DNA from: Nocardioidaceae bacterium
GTDB lineage: Bacteria > Actinomycetota > Actinomycetes > Propionibacteriales > Nocardioidaceae
Reading direction: 5' to 3'
Assembly: GCA_013811715.1 (NCBI GenBank)
Contig: JACCUS010000251.1
Coordinates: 1 to 22,790 of the forward strand
DNA: 22,790 nt
The position numbers and the translations under genes were made by a program. Of this stretch, positions 1 through 8,136 are shown in pieces (positions within the stretch are counted from its first letter, which is position 1; each line of letters opens with the position of its first letter). Below the pieces are notes generated by a model, which did not search any database, was not told the origin of the DNA, and was given only the letters and a program-made list of their open reading frames with translations.

Positions 1-326
1 CCGCCGTCATCGCACGCGACCACGGCTGCGTGCACCCCGGCTGCGACCGCCCCGCCCGCTGGTGCGACGTCCACCACGTCATCGCCTGGTGGAAGGGCGG
101 CAGAACCAGCCTCCACAACGGCGTGACGCTGTGCGGCTTCCACCACCGCCTCTACGACGACGAGACCTGGCGCATCAGATTCGCCGCCGACCACATCCCC
201 GAATCCATCCCACCCACCTGGGTCGACCCCAACACAAACCCATCCGCCACCCCCGCTTCCTCGCCCGCCGACGATTACCTCGCCCGCCGGGTTAGCGGTG
301 GAGAGCTATCCATTCCGGGTGCGTAG
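1..326 (+). CDS. HNH endonuclease, DUF222/13E12-type, 3' part only
   Basis: The reading frame is open from the window edge (first full codon at base 3), so the gene is cut at its 5' end and only about 107 C-terminal residues are seen. They hold a complete HNH nuclease motif: a CxxxxC zinc knuckle (CVHPGCDRP), then CDVHHVIAW, a GG-T-LHN stretch and a closing C-x2-HH. This is the arrangement at the C-terminus of actinobacterial DUF222 (REP13E12-like) proteins, whose DUF222 domain would lie upstream of the window. The biological role of these proteins is poorly known; they occur in many copies per genome and can behave like mobile or repeated genes. The tail after the HNH motif is Pro/Ala-rich and its 3' end overlaps the end of the convergent MmgE/PrpD gene by about 50 bp. 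Confident in family, not in function. Confidence 0.85.
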   Translation, partial: AVIARDHGCVHPGCDRPARWCDVHHVIAWWKGGRTSLHNGVTLCGFHHRLYDDETWRIRFAADHIPESIPPTWVDPNTNPSATPASSPADDYLARRVSGGELSIPGA

Positions 327-1669
327 ACCTCGGCCAGCAGTTCCGGTAGGTGGCACCGCTCGGCGTCGCTCAGCAGGCCGAGCATCCGCCGTGCGCGCGT
401 CTCACCGGTCCTGGGCGCCACCGATCTGATGAACTTCTCATCCAACCGCAAGTCGGTCGGTTCGCTCCCGGGATCCCCGGGCGTCTCGGTCGGTCCCGCC
501 GAGAGCGTGGTTCCGTCGGTGAGCACAAGGGTGACGTCCGCGACCCGCCGAGCGGGAAATGCCGCGGTCATGTCCATCGACTCGCGCAGCTGCAACGTCG
601 TCGCCAGCCTGCTCACCTGCGCGTCGAGGCGTTCGGGATGAGCGACGTCGTCGGGATCGAGGCGGCGGTGGACCGCAGCCACTGCGACAGGGAAGGGCAG
701 GCTGTACTGCGCCTGCTCGGTGGTGGCCGGAAGCCGCGTCGCCAGCCGGCTGGCCTCATGAAACGTCGCCACTTCGATCCTTGCGATGTCCTCCGGAGCC
801 ACGTCATGGGTCTCGACCAGACCGATGACGGCGTGCACGGCCGGGTGCGTCCAACGGCAGACAGGGAAGGGCTTGAAGTACTGCTCCAGAATGGTCCAGC
901 GATGCCCCAGATCGCCAAAGAACCCGTCCTGGTCGGCGGTGGTGAGCAGCGAGGCCGGTGCGCCGGTGAATCCGTCCGCAGCGAGCAGCACGGCGGAGAC
1001 CCCCGCGTGCGCTCCCCACGCCGAGCTGTCCTTGACCATCGTCGGATGGTCGATACAGCGCATCATCGGCGCGCGAGGGGCGTGGTACTCGGCGATCCCA
1101 AGGGCGTGTTCGGTGGCAGCGTGGTCGAGTCGCAGGAGCCGAGCGGCAACAGCCGCGGCGCCGAGCGCATTCCAGGCGCCGGAGCTGTGATAGTCGGCCG
1201 CGCTGGCATGCAGCGCCATGCCGGCGCGGTTCGCCACCTCGTAGCCCACCACGAGGGACGTGAGGAGATCGGCCGTTGTCAAGGCCGCCTCCTCGGCGAA
1301 GGCCAGCGCAGCCGGCAGCACCGCGGCTCCAGCATGCCCTTTGGTGATCCGGTGACCGTCATGGCCGTCGATAGCGTCGATCGTCGCCGCGTTGGCCAGC
1401 GCCGCCCCAGACGGACTTGCGGTACGCCCGTCGAAGAGCAGTCGGGTGACCCGGCCGGCCCCGCCGTGATTCTCGACCGCGTGATCACGTACGACCCTGG
1501 ACAGCCGCGTCGCACTTCCCGCAGCGGCAACGCCGACCAGGTCCAACAGGCAACACCGCGCCCGCTCGATGACCTGAGCCGGAACGTCGGCGGCCGCGAG
1601 ATCATGGACGAAGTCCATCACCGGTTCGCTCACCGTCGTCTGCCCCACTTCAGACGATGCGCATGACAC
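275..1669 (-). CDS. MmgE/PrpD family protein (2-methylcitrate dehydratase-like)
   Basis: This protein of 464 residues matches the MmgE/PrpD family, which includes 2-methylcitrate dehydratase, cis-aconitate decarboxylase and many enzymes of unknown substrate. Seen in sequence: an all-helical N-terminal domain with the family-typical ANAATIDAIDGHDGH region (about residues 92-107) followed by KGHAGAAVLPAALA, and a C-terminal lid-like domain with the FKPFPVCRWTHPAVHA segment. The GTG start at 1669 gives the longest form; in-frame GTGs 12 and 16 codons later are plausible because the family consensus begins about there. The gene begins 23 bp after the PAC2 stop on the same strand, so the two are probably co-transcribed. 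No prpB or prpC is nearby, so a methylcitrate-cycle role is not supported; the substrate is unknown. Confidence 0.88.
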   Translation of the reverse strand: MSCASSEVGQTTVSEPVMDFVHDLAAADVPAQVIERARCCLLDLVGVAAAGSATRLSRVVRDHAVENHGGAGRVTRLLFDGRTASPSGAALANAATIDAIDGHDGHRITKGHAGAAVLPAALAFAEEAALTTADLLTSLVVGYEVANRAGMALHASAADYHSSGAWNALGAAAVAARLLRLDHAATEHALGIAEYHAPRAPMMRCIDHPTMVKDSSAWGAHAGVSAVLLAADGFTGAPASLLTTADQDGFFGDLGHRWTILEQYFKPFPVCRWTHPAVHAVIGLVETHDVAPEDIARIEVATFHEASRLATRLPATTEQAQYSLPFPVAVAAVHRRLDPDDVAHPERLDAQVSRLATTLQLRESMDMTAAFPARRVADVTLVLTDGTTLSAGPTETPGDPGSEPTDLRLDEKFIRSVAPRTGETRARRMLGLLSDAERCHLPELLAEVYAPGMDSSPPLTRRAR

Positions 1670-1692
1670 TGCCCATGCCCGTCAGCGCACCC

Positions 1693-2541
1693 TCAGTTGT
1701 CGTCAGTACGTCGTTTGAGGTAGCGCTCGAACTCGCGGGCGATCGCGTCGCCAGACGCCTGCGGCAGGTCGGCCGCGTCGCGTTCCTCCTCCAGTGAGCG
1801 GACGTAGTCGGCCACGTCGGAGTCGTCTGAGGCCAGCTCGTCGACGCCGCGTTCCCACGCCTTGGCCTCCTCGGGCAGGCCGCGCAGGTCGATCGAGGTG
1901 CCGAGCAGCTCCTCGACCTGCCCCAGCAAGGCCAACATCGCCTTCGGGGCCGGCGGATGGGCGACGTAGTGCGGCACCGCTGCCCAGTACGACAACGTGT
2001 CCAGCCCCCGGCGGTGCGACGCCTCCTGGATCACCCCGACGATCCCGGTGGGGCCGGTGTAACGCGACTGCTCGAGTCCGTTCCGCTCCGCGAGTCGGGT
2101 GTCGGAGGAGACCCCCGTGACCGGGACCGGACGAGTGTGGGGCACATCAGCGAGCAGCGCTCCGAGCGTGACGAAGGTCGCTGCGCCCAGACCAGCCACA
2201 TAGTCGAGCAACTCGGCACAGAACGCCCGCCAGTGCAGGTTCGGCTCGATGCCCGTGATCAAGACGACGTCGCGGTCGGGGGGGCCGTCTTCGCAGTGCC
2301 AAAAGCTGGTGGTACGCCAAGAGATCTCCCGCTCGCCCTCGGAGTCGAACCCGACATGGGGGCGGTTGACCTGGAAGTCGTAGTAGTCCTCGGGGTCGAT
2401 GGTGGCCAGCAGCGTGGCCCGCCACGACACCAACAGATGGCTGACCGAGTCGGTCGCGGCCTCGCCCGCGTCGTTCCAGCCCTCGAAAGCAGCGATGACG
2501 ATGGCGTCCTGTAGCCGCTTCTCGGTCTCGATGTTGATCAC
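1693..2541 (-). CDS. PAC2 family protein
   Basis: A 282-residue protein of the PAC2 family, named after a eukaryotic proteasome-assembly chaperone; the bacterial members have no established activity. Seen in sequence: the N-terminal FEGWNDAGEAATDSV segment (residues 19-33), the DVVLITGIEPNLHWRAF core, GALLADVPHTRPVPVTG, and a charged helical C-terminus with several Asp/Glu pairs. It starts with GTG at 2541. A TAGGCT -10 box ends 6 bases upstream of that GTG, so the mRNA is probably leaderless, although a GGAGGG also lies just before the start. It is divergent from metH and is followed by the MmgE/PrpD gene. A PAC2 gene also lies beside metH near the proteasome locus of M. tuberculosis (Rv2125), so the neighbourhood is conserved. 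A role in proteasome assembly is only suggested by name and position. Confidence 0.88.
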   Translation of the reverse strand: MINIETEKRLQDAIVIAAFEGWNDAGEAATDSVSHLLVSWRATLLATIDPEDYYDFQVNRPHVGFDSEGEREISWRTTSFWHCEDGPPDRDVVLITGIEPNLHWRAFCAELLDYVAGLGAATFVTLGALLADVPHTRPVPVTGVSSDTRLAERNGLEQSRYTGPTGIVGVIQEASHRRGLDTLSYWAAVPHYVAHPPAPKAMLALLGQVEELLGTSIDLRGLPEEAKAWERGVDELASDDSDVADYVRSLEEERDAADLPQASGDAIAREFERYLKRRTDDN

Positions 2542-2547
2542 CCCTCC

Positions 2548-2553
2548 AGCCTA
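2548..2553 (-). promoter_or_regulatory. -10 box, leaderless promoter of PAC2 gene
   Basis: TAGGCT on the minus strand, with 6 bases between it and the GTG start at 2541. This places transcription start on or next to the start codon. No convincing -35 box was seen. Confidence 0.55.
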
Positions 2554-2662
2554 CGGCCTGGGCCATCTGGACTGCGGTGCACGGCGTTCCCCGACACGGT
2601 TCGCTGTCCTCACCAGACGGCTCAGCGCGTGAGACGGAAGTCCGACAACTGAGCAGCCGGGA

Positions 2663-2668
2663 TAGGGT
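2663..2668 (+). promoter_or_regulatory. Candidate -10 box of metH
   Basis: TAGGGT about 44 bases before the metH GTG. It would give a leader of roughly 35-40 bases that includes the GAGGAGG ribosome-binding site at 2697-2703. A weak CCGACA at 2642-2647 could serve as -35, with a short 15-base spacer. Confidence 0.45.
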
Positions 2669-2711
2669 CGAATGTCCCGTCTCACCCGGCCACAGCGAGG
2701 AGGCGCCACCA

Positions 2712-5700
2712 GTGCCGCCCCACTCCAACGCGCTGCGCCGTGCGCTCGCCGAGCGGGTCGTCGTGGCGGACGGGGCCATGGGCACAATGCTGCAACAGCA
2801 CGACCTCGGCCTCGACGACTTCGAGGGCCTCGAAGGGTGTAACGAGATCCTCAACGTGACCAGGCCAGACGTCGTACGGGCGATCCACGACGGCTATCTG
2901 GAGGCCGGTGCGGACTGCGTCGGGACCAACACGTTCGGCGCCAACCACGCCAACCTCGGCGAGTACGGCATCAGCGAGCGCATCTACGAGCTTGCCCGCG
3001 CCGGAGCCGCGGTCGCCCGCGCGGCGGCCGACGCCTGGACCAGCGCGGACCGCCCGCGCTGGGTGCTGGGTTCCGTCGGCCCCGGCACCAGGCTCCCGAC
3101 GCTGGGGCACGTCTCCTTCGCCACCCTGCGGGACGCCTACGCAGACCAGGTGCGCGGGATGATCGACGCCGGAGTCGACGCGGTCCTGGTGGAGACGGCG
3201 CAGGACCTGCTCCAGGCGAAGGCGGCCGTGATCGGAGCCCGCCGAGCGATCGGCTCGGCAGAGCCTCCCGACAGTGTGCCGGTGATCGTGAACGTCACGG
3301 TCGAGACGACCGGCACGATGCTGCTCGGCACCGAGATCGGCGCCGCCTTGACGGCGCTCGAGCCGCTCGGAATCGACCTGATCGGGCTCAACTGCGCGAC
3401 CGGGCCAGCCGAGATGAGCGAGCACCTGCGCTACCTCTCCCGCCAGTCTGGACTGGGGATCGCCTGCATGCCGAACGCCGGTCTCCCGCAGTTGACGGCC
3501 CGGGGGGCAGAATACCCGTTGACGCCGCGCGAGCTGGCCGACGCCCACGAGACCTTCACGCGCGAGTTCGGGCTGTCGCTGGTGGGCGGCTGCTGCGGCA
3601 CTACGCCGGACCACGTGAAGGCCGTCGTCGACCGTGTCTGGAGTCGAGAGCTCGTACGGCGAAAGCCGCGCCGCGAGGCCGGCGCCTCGTCGTTGTACCA
3701 ACACGTGGCGTTCCAGCAGGACACGTCGTACCTCTCGATCGGCGAACGCACCAACGCCAACGGGAGCAAGGCCTTCCGGGAGGCGATGCTCGCCGACCGG
3801 TGGGACGACTGCATCGAGATCGCCCGGGCGCAGGTCCGTGCCGGTGCCCACCTGCTGGACCTGTGCGTCGACTACGTCGGGCGTGACGGTGTGGCGGACA
3901 TGGCGACCGCCGCGTCTCGGCTGGCCACCGCCTCGACGTTGCCGATCGTCCTCGACTCCACCGAGCCGGGCGTCATCGAGGCCGGGCTGGAGGCCATCGC
4001 TGGTCGATGTGTGGTGAACTCCGTGAACTTCGAGGACGGCGACGGGCCGGGTTCGCGGTTCGCCCGGGTGATGCCGATCGTGAAGGAGCACGGGGCAGGC
4101 GTTGTCGCGCTCACGATCGACGTGGAGGGGCAGGCGCGGACCGCGGAGTGGAAGGTGGCGGTGGCGTCCCGCCTGATCGACAGCCTCACCGGCGCCTGGG
4201 GCATGTGCACCGGCGACATCATCGTCGACTGCCTGACATTCCCGATCGCCACCGGCCAGGAGGAGACCAGGCGCGACGCGCTGGAGACCATCGACGCGAT
4301 CCAGGAGGTGAAGCGGCGCTATCCCGACGTGCAAACCACACTAGGGGTGTCCAACGTCTCGTTCGGGCTCAACCCTGCCGCCCGTGTGGTGCTCAACTCC
4401 GTCTTCCTGCATGAGTGTGTGAAGGCAGGTCTCGACTCGGCGATCGTGCACACCGCGAAGATCGTGCCCTTGTCGCGGATCCCGGACGAACAGCGGCAGG
4501 TCGCCCTCGACCTCGTCTACGACCGGCGCACCGAGGACTACGACCCGTTGCAGCGGCTGCTTGAGGTGTTCACCGGCGTGACGACCGAGGACACCCGTGC
4601 CTCGCGCGCTGCCGAGCTGGCCGCGCTGCCGCTGTCGCAGCGGCTGCAGCGACGCATCATCGACGGAGACCGGAACGGCCTCGGGCGCGACCTCGACGAG
4701 GCGCTCGACGGCGGCCGCGCGGCTCTCGACATCATCAACGACGACCTGCTCGCCGGGATGAAGGTCGTCGGCGACCTGTTCGGGTCAGGTGAGATGCAGC
4801 TGCCGTTCGTGCTGCAGTCGGCCGAGGCGATGAAGGCCGCGGTGGGCCACCTCGAGCCGCACATGGAGAAGACCGACGACCGCGGAAAGGGCACCATCGT
4901 GCTGGCCACGGTCAGGGGCGACGTACACGACATCGGCAAGAACCTCGTCGACATCATCTTGTCCAACAACGGCTACACCGTCGTCAACCTCGGCATCAAG
5001 CAGCCGGTCAGCGCAATCCTCGACGCAGCCGAAGAGTACGACGTCGACGTCATCGGGATGTCGGGCCTGCTCGTGAAGAGCACGGTGGTCATGCGGGAGA
5101 ACCTCGAGGAGCTCAACCAGCGGGGGTACGCCGACCGGTGGCCCGTGCTGCTCGGCGGTGCCGCCCTGACCCGCCCGTACGTCGAGCAGGATCTCGCGCG
5201 GTTGTTCGACGGACAGGTCAGGTATGCCCGTGACGCGTTCGAAGGACTGCGACTGATGGACGCCGTGATGGCGGTCAAGCGCGGCGACCCACGGGCTCAG
5301 CTGCCCCTGCTGCGCGACCGCCGGGTCAAGGGCCCGGCCAGGAAACTGCCGGCGGGCCAGCCGCCTGAGGTCCCCGCCCGCTCCGAAGTCTCCGTCACCA
5401 ACCTGGTCCCCTCCCCACCCTTTTGGGGTGACCGGATCGTCAAGGGGGTGCCGCTCGCGGAGTTCGCGTCGTACCTCGACGAGCGGGCCACGTTCATGGG
5501 CCAGTGGGGGCTGAAGGGCTCGCGCGGCGAAGGGCCGTCGTACGACGAGCTCGTGGAGACCGAGGGGCGCCCGCGGCTTCGTAGCTGGATGAGCCGGATC
5601 CAGACGGAGTCGATCATGGAGCCGGCGGTCGTCTACGGCTACTGGCCCTGCTACAGCGAGGCCGACGACCTGGTCGTGCTCGATGCGGAGCGGCACTCCG

Positions 5701-6203
5701 ACGAGGTGGCCCGATTCACGTTCCCGCGTCAGCAGCGAGACCGCTACCTGTGCCTGAGCGACTTCTTCCGTCCCAAGGACAGCGGGGAGCTCGACGTGGT
5801 CGCGTTCCACCTCGTCACGATGGGGGAGCGCGTCAGCTCTGTGACGGCTGAGCTGTTCGCCGCCGACGCCTACCGCGACTATCTGGAGCTGCACGGGCTG
5901 TCCGTCCAGCTGACCGAGGCGCTCGCTGAGTACTGGCACGCCCGGGTGCGTGCCGAGATCGGCTTCGCTGGAGACGACTCCGATGACCTCGGTCAGGTGC
6001 TGCGGCAGGCCTACCGCGGGTCGCGATACAGCTTCGGCTATCCGGCCTGCCCCGACCTGGAGGACCGGGCACAACTGGTCGCGCTGCTGCGGCCGGATCG
6101 CATCGGGGTGACGTTGAGCGAGGAGCTCCAGCTGCACCCCGAACAGTCGACCGACGCCCTGGTCGTGCACCACCCCGAGGCGAAGTACTTCAACGCCCGC
6201 TGA
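2712..6203 (+). CDS. metH: Cobalamin-dependent methionine synthase
   Basis: Transfers a methyl group from methyltetrahydrofolate through cobalamin to homocysteine, giving methionine. The protein of 1163 residues has all four MetH modules in order. The homocysteine domain (about 1-310) has zinc ligands Cys228, Cys294 and Cys295. The pterin domain (about 335-600) starts with SIGERTNANGS at 342. The cobalamin-binding domain has the DVHDIG motif with axial ligand His739. The C-terminal reactivation domain ends with YRGSRYSFGYPACPD from 1101. The frame is open further upstream, but the GTG at 2712 is chosen because GAGGAGG lies 8 bases before it and the family similarity (ADGAMGTMLQ) begins shortly after. 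It is divergent from the PAC2 gene. No cobalamin riboswitch was recognised in the 170-bp leader region, so expression may not be B12-gated at RNA level. Confidence 0.97.
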   Translation: MPPHSNALRRALAERVVVADGAMGTMLQQHDLGLDDFEGLEGCNEILNVTRPDVVRAIHDGYLEAGADCVGTNTFGANHANLGEYGISERIYELARAGAAVARAAADAWTSADRPRWVLGSVGPGTRLPTLGHVSFATLRDAYADQVRGMIDAGVDAVLVETAQDLLQAKAAVIGARRAIGSAEPPDSVPVIVNVTVETTGTMLLGTEIGAALTALEPLGIDLIGLNCATGPAEMSEHLRYLSRQSGLGIACMPNAGLPQLTARGAEYPLTPRELADAHETFTREFGLSLVGGCCGTTPDHVKAVVDRVWSRELVRRKPRREAGASSLYQHVAFQQDTSYLSIGERTNANGSKAFREAMLADRWDDCIEIARAQVRAGAHLLDLCVDYVGRDGVADMATAASRLATASTLPIVLDSTEPGVIEAGLEAIAGRCVVNSVNFEDGDGPGSRFARVMPIVKEHGAGVVALTIDVEGQARTAEWKVAVASRLIDSLTGAWGMCTGDIIVDCLTFPIATGQEETRRDALETIDAIQEVKRRYPDVQTTLGVSNVSFGLNPAARVVLNSVFLHECVKAGLDSAIVHTAKIVPLSRIPDEQRQVALDLVYDRRTEDYDPLQRLLEVFTGVTTEDTRASRAAELAALPLSQRLQRRIIDGDRNGLGRDLDEALDGGRAALDIINDDLLAGMKVVGDLFGSGEMQLPFVLQSAEAMKAAVGHLEPHMEKTDDRGKGTIVLATVRGDVHDIGKNLVDIILSNNGYTVVNLGIKQPVSAILDAAEEYDVDVIGMSGLLVKSTVVMRENLEELNQRGYADRWPVLLGGAALTRPYVEQDLARLFDGQVRYARDAFEGLRLMDAVMAVKRGDPRAQLPLLRDRRVKGPARKLPAGQPPEVPARSEVSVTNLVPSPPFWGDRIVKGVPLAEFASYLDERATFMGQWGLKGSRGEGPSYDELVETEGRPRLRSWMSRIQTESIMEPAVVYGYWPCYSEADDLVVLDAERHSDEVARFTFPRQQRDRYLCLSDFFRPKDSGELDVVAFHLVTMGERVSSVTAELFAADAYRDYLELHGLSVQLTEALAEYWHARVRAEIGFAGDDSDDLGQVLRQAYRGSRYSFGYPACPDLEDRAQLVALLRPDRIGVTLSEELQLHPEQSTDALVVHHPEAKYFNAR

Positions 6204-6334
6204 GCCCCGTCCTTGGATACTGAAGGTCATGTCTCGATAACAAAACGCGCGCAGTTCGGGGTGCCTCTTACCTCGAACGGGTCGGCATGACTAGAGTGCG
6301 TCGCCGTACCCTGTCCAGCGAAGGTAGGAGCCTG
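6204..6334. promoter_or_regulatory. metH-opp intergenic region with candidate opp promoter
   Basis: A 131-bp gap separating metH from the opp operon. TAGAGT at 6292-6297 is a reasonable -10 box with TTACCT at 6268-6273 as a weak -35 (18-base spacer). This gives a leader of about 30 bases before the ATG at 6335. No clear terminator hairpin for metH was found. Confidence 0.45.
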
Positions 6335-8056
6335 ATGAAGATTCGGCCACTGCGCCGCGGTGTGTTACTCGGCACCGTCAGCGCCCTGAGTGCCATTGGC
6401 CTGGCGGCCTGTGGCAGTGATGCACCACCGAGCACTGATCCAGACCAGGTGGCGAGCGAAGCGCAACAGGAGTGCGAGGAGCTGTACGAGGCGAGCAAGG
6501 ACGCGCCGGACAGCGGCAACGACACTTTCGTTTTCGCGGCCTCGTCCGACCCCACGATGCTGAACCCGTTCTACGCCTCCGACGGCGAGACGTTCCGGGT
6601 GGCACGGCAGATATTCGAAGGCCTCGTGGACACCGAGCCGTGCTCGGCCGACGCCGCGCCCGGGCTGGCGACCGAGTGGACCGGCACCGATGACGGCATG
6701 TCCTACACGTTCCAGCTGGAAGAGGGCGTGAAGTTCCACGACGGCACCGACTTCAACGCCGACGCGGTCTGCTCCAACTTCGAGTATTGGGTCAACCAGC
6801 CGAAGGGTCCGGCACAGAGCGAGGACGTGACGTACTACTGGATCTCGCTGTTCAAGGGCTTCACAGGTGGTGAGACCCTGAGCGTGTACGACTCCTGTGA
6901 GGCGTCCAGCGAGACCGAGGTGACGATCAACCTGACCGAGCCGTTCGCAGGTTTCGTTCCGGCGATGTCCCTCCCGGCTTTCTCGATGCAGAGCCCGACA
7001 GCACTGGAGAAGTACGGCCAGCTCGATGTCGCCGACGGTGAGGACCCGACGACCAGTCCGTACGCGCAGCAGCACCCGACCGGGACCGGGCCCTACCAGT
7101 TCGAGTCCTGGAACCGGGGCAAGGAGGTCCGCCTCACTGCCTTCGACGACTACCGGGGGGAGCCGGCCCGGACGCCCAACATGGTCATCCAGACCATCGC
7201 CGACTCTGGCGCGAAGCGTGACGCGCTGATCAACGGGGAGATCGACGGCTACGACCTGGTGGCACCGGCTGACATCGCGCCGCTCGAGGAAGCGGGCATA
7301 AAGCTCATCGACCGGCCGACCTTCAACATCTTGTACCTCGGGATGAACCAGAAGGCTGAGCCCCTCGACGACCCGCTGGTGCGGCAGGCTATCGCCCACG
7401 CCATCGACAAGGAGGCCGTGGTCGACCAGACGTTGCCGCCGGGATCCTTGGTGGCGAAGGAGTTCGTGCCGCCGATCATCAACGGCTACTCCGAAGACGT
7501 CACGGAGTACGAGTACGACCCGGAGAAGGCGAAAGACCTGCTCAAGCAGGCGGGTGCGGAGGACCTGACGCTGGAGTTCAACTACCCCGTCGACATCTCC
7601 CGTCCGTACATGCCCTCGCCCGAGGAGACCTTCAACGTGATCCGCACTCAGCTCGAAGATGTCGGCATCACGGTCAAGCCGGTCGCCGACCAGTGGACCC
7701 CGGACTACCTTGAGCTGATCCAGGGAAGCGAGGACCACGGCATCCACCTGCTGGGGTGGACCGGTGACTACAACGACACCGACAACTTCCTCGGTGTGTT
7801 CTTCGGCCGGGCTTCCGCCGAGTGGGGCTTCGAGAACCAGGAGCTCTTCGATGCCATCTCTGAGGCTCGCCAGATCCCGACCGTGGAGGAGCAGCAGCCC
7901 AAGTACGAGGCGATCAACGAGCAGGTTATGGAGTATCTGCCGGGCGTCCCCATCTCGCACCCGGTGTCCTCGCTCGCGTTCGGGCCGGGGGTCGAAGGGT
8001 TCTACCCGAGCCCGGTCAGCGGCGAGACCTACGCAACGGTGGTCGTCACCGAGTGA
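6335..8056 (+). CDS. oppA: Peptide ABC transporter substrate-binding lipoprotein (SBP family 5)
   Basis: Extracellular, membrane-anchored binding protein of an oligopeptide/dipeptide importer; 573 residues. The N-terminus is a lipoprotein signal: basic MKIRPLRR, a hydrophobic stretch, and lipobox LAAC with Cys26 as the acylated residue. The mature part has SBP_bac_5 signatures: DPTMLNPFY near the start, RQIFEGLVD, a YTFQLEEGVKFHDGTDF segment, GTGPYQFESWNRG, and LGWTGDYNDTDNF in the second lobe. The ATG at 6335 follows a GGAG by 4 bases and gives an ideal signal peptide; the in-frame ATG at 6287 would add 16 residues before it and overlap the promoter, so it is rejected. It is the first gene of a five-gene operon. 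Ligand specificity cannot be read from sequence; the symbol denotes the class, dppA being equally possible. Confidence 0.93.
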   Translation: MKIRPLRRGVLLGTVSALSAIGLAACGSDAPPSTDPDQVASEAQQECEELYEASKDAPDSGNDTFVFAASSDPTMLNPFYASDGETFRVARQIFEGLVDTEPCSADAAPGLATEWTGTDDGMSYTFQLEEGVKFHDGTDFNADAVCSNFEYWVNQPKGPAQSEDVTYYWISLFKGFTGGETLSVYDSCEASSETEVTINLTEPFAGFVPAMSLPAFSMQSPTALEKYGQLDVADGEDPTTSPYAQQHPTGTGPYQFESWNRGKEVRLTAFDDYRGEPARTPNMVIQTIADSGAKRDALINGEIDGYDLVAPADIAPLEEAGIKLIDRPTFNILYLGMNQKAEPLDDPLVRQAIAHAIDKEAVVDQTLPPGSLVAKEFVPPIINGYSEDVTEYEYDPEKAKDLLKQAGAEDLTLEFNYPVDISRPYMPSPEETFNVIRTQLEDVGITVKPVADQWTPDYLELIQGSEDHGIHLLGWTGDYNDTDNFLGVFFGRASAEWGFENQELFDAISEARQIPTVEEQQPKYEAINEQVMEYLPGVPISHPVSSLAFGPGVEGFYPSPVSGETYATVVVTE

Positions 8057-8066
8057 CATGCTGAAG

Positions 8067-8100
8067 CAGGGGGTCGGCCCGGCCAGGGGCCGACCCCCTG
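8067..8100 (+). promoter_or_regulatory. Strong intra-operon hairpin between oppA and oppB
   Basis: A perfect 14-bp GC-rich inverted repeat (8067-8080 with 8087-8100) around a 6-base loop. It begins 10 bases after the oppA stop and ends 36 bases before the oppB start. There is no T-run after it, so it does not look like a simple intrinsic terminator. Hairpins here in importer operons usually protect the 3' end of the binding-protein mRNA or cause partial termination, keeping the binding protein in excess over the permeases. Flanking ACATG and CATGT (8056-8060, 8102-8106) could add an outer stem. Confidence 0.75.
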
Positions 8101-8136
8101 TCATGTTCCATCCACGACGACGGAAGGCGAACGCGC

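Noticed and set aside
350..1666. Long open frame of 438 codons on the plus strand
   Set aside because: It is the antisense shadow of the MmgE/PrpD gene, Arg/Gly/His-rich and without a recognisable domain.
2542..2711. Cobalamin or SAM riboswitch before metH
   Set aside because: No B12-box or S-box-like conserved core was recognised, and the candidate promoter leaves only a ~40-base leader.
4785..6230. Long open frame of 481 codons on the minus strand
   Set aside because: Antisense of metH; composition is typical of high-GC shadow frames and metH is certain on the other strand.
6229..6240. Tiny leader ORF of three codons (ATG TCT CGA TAA) before opp
   Set aside because: Nothing beyond the codons themselves supports it; it lies upstream of the better opp promoter candidate.
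6287..6334. Upstream start for oppA at 6287
   Set aside because: It would put 16 polar residues before a well-formed lipoprotein signal and overlap the -10 box; the ATG at 6335 has a ribosome-binding site.
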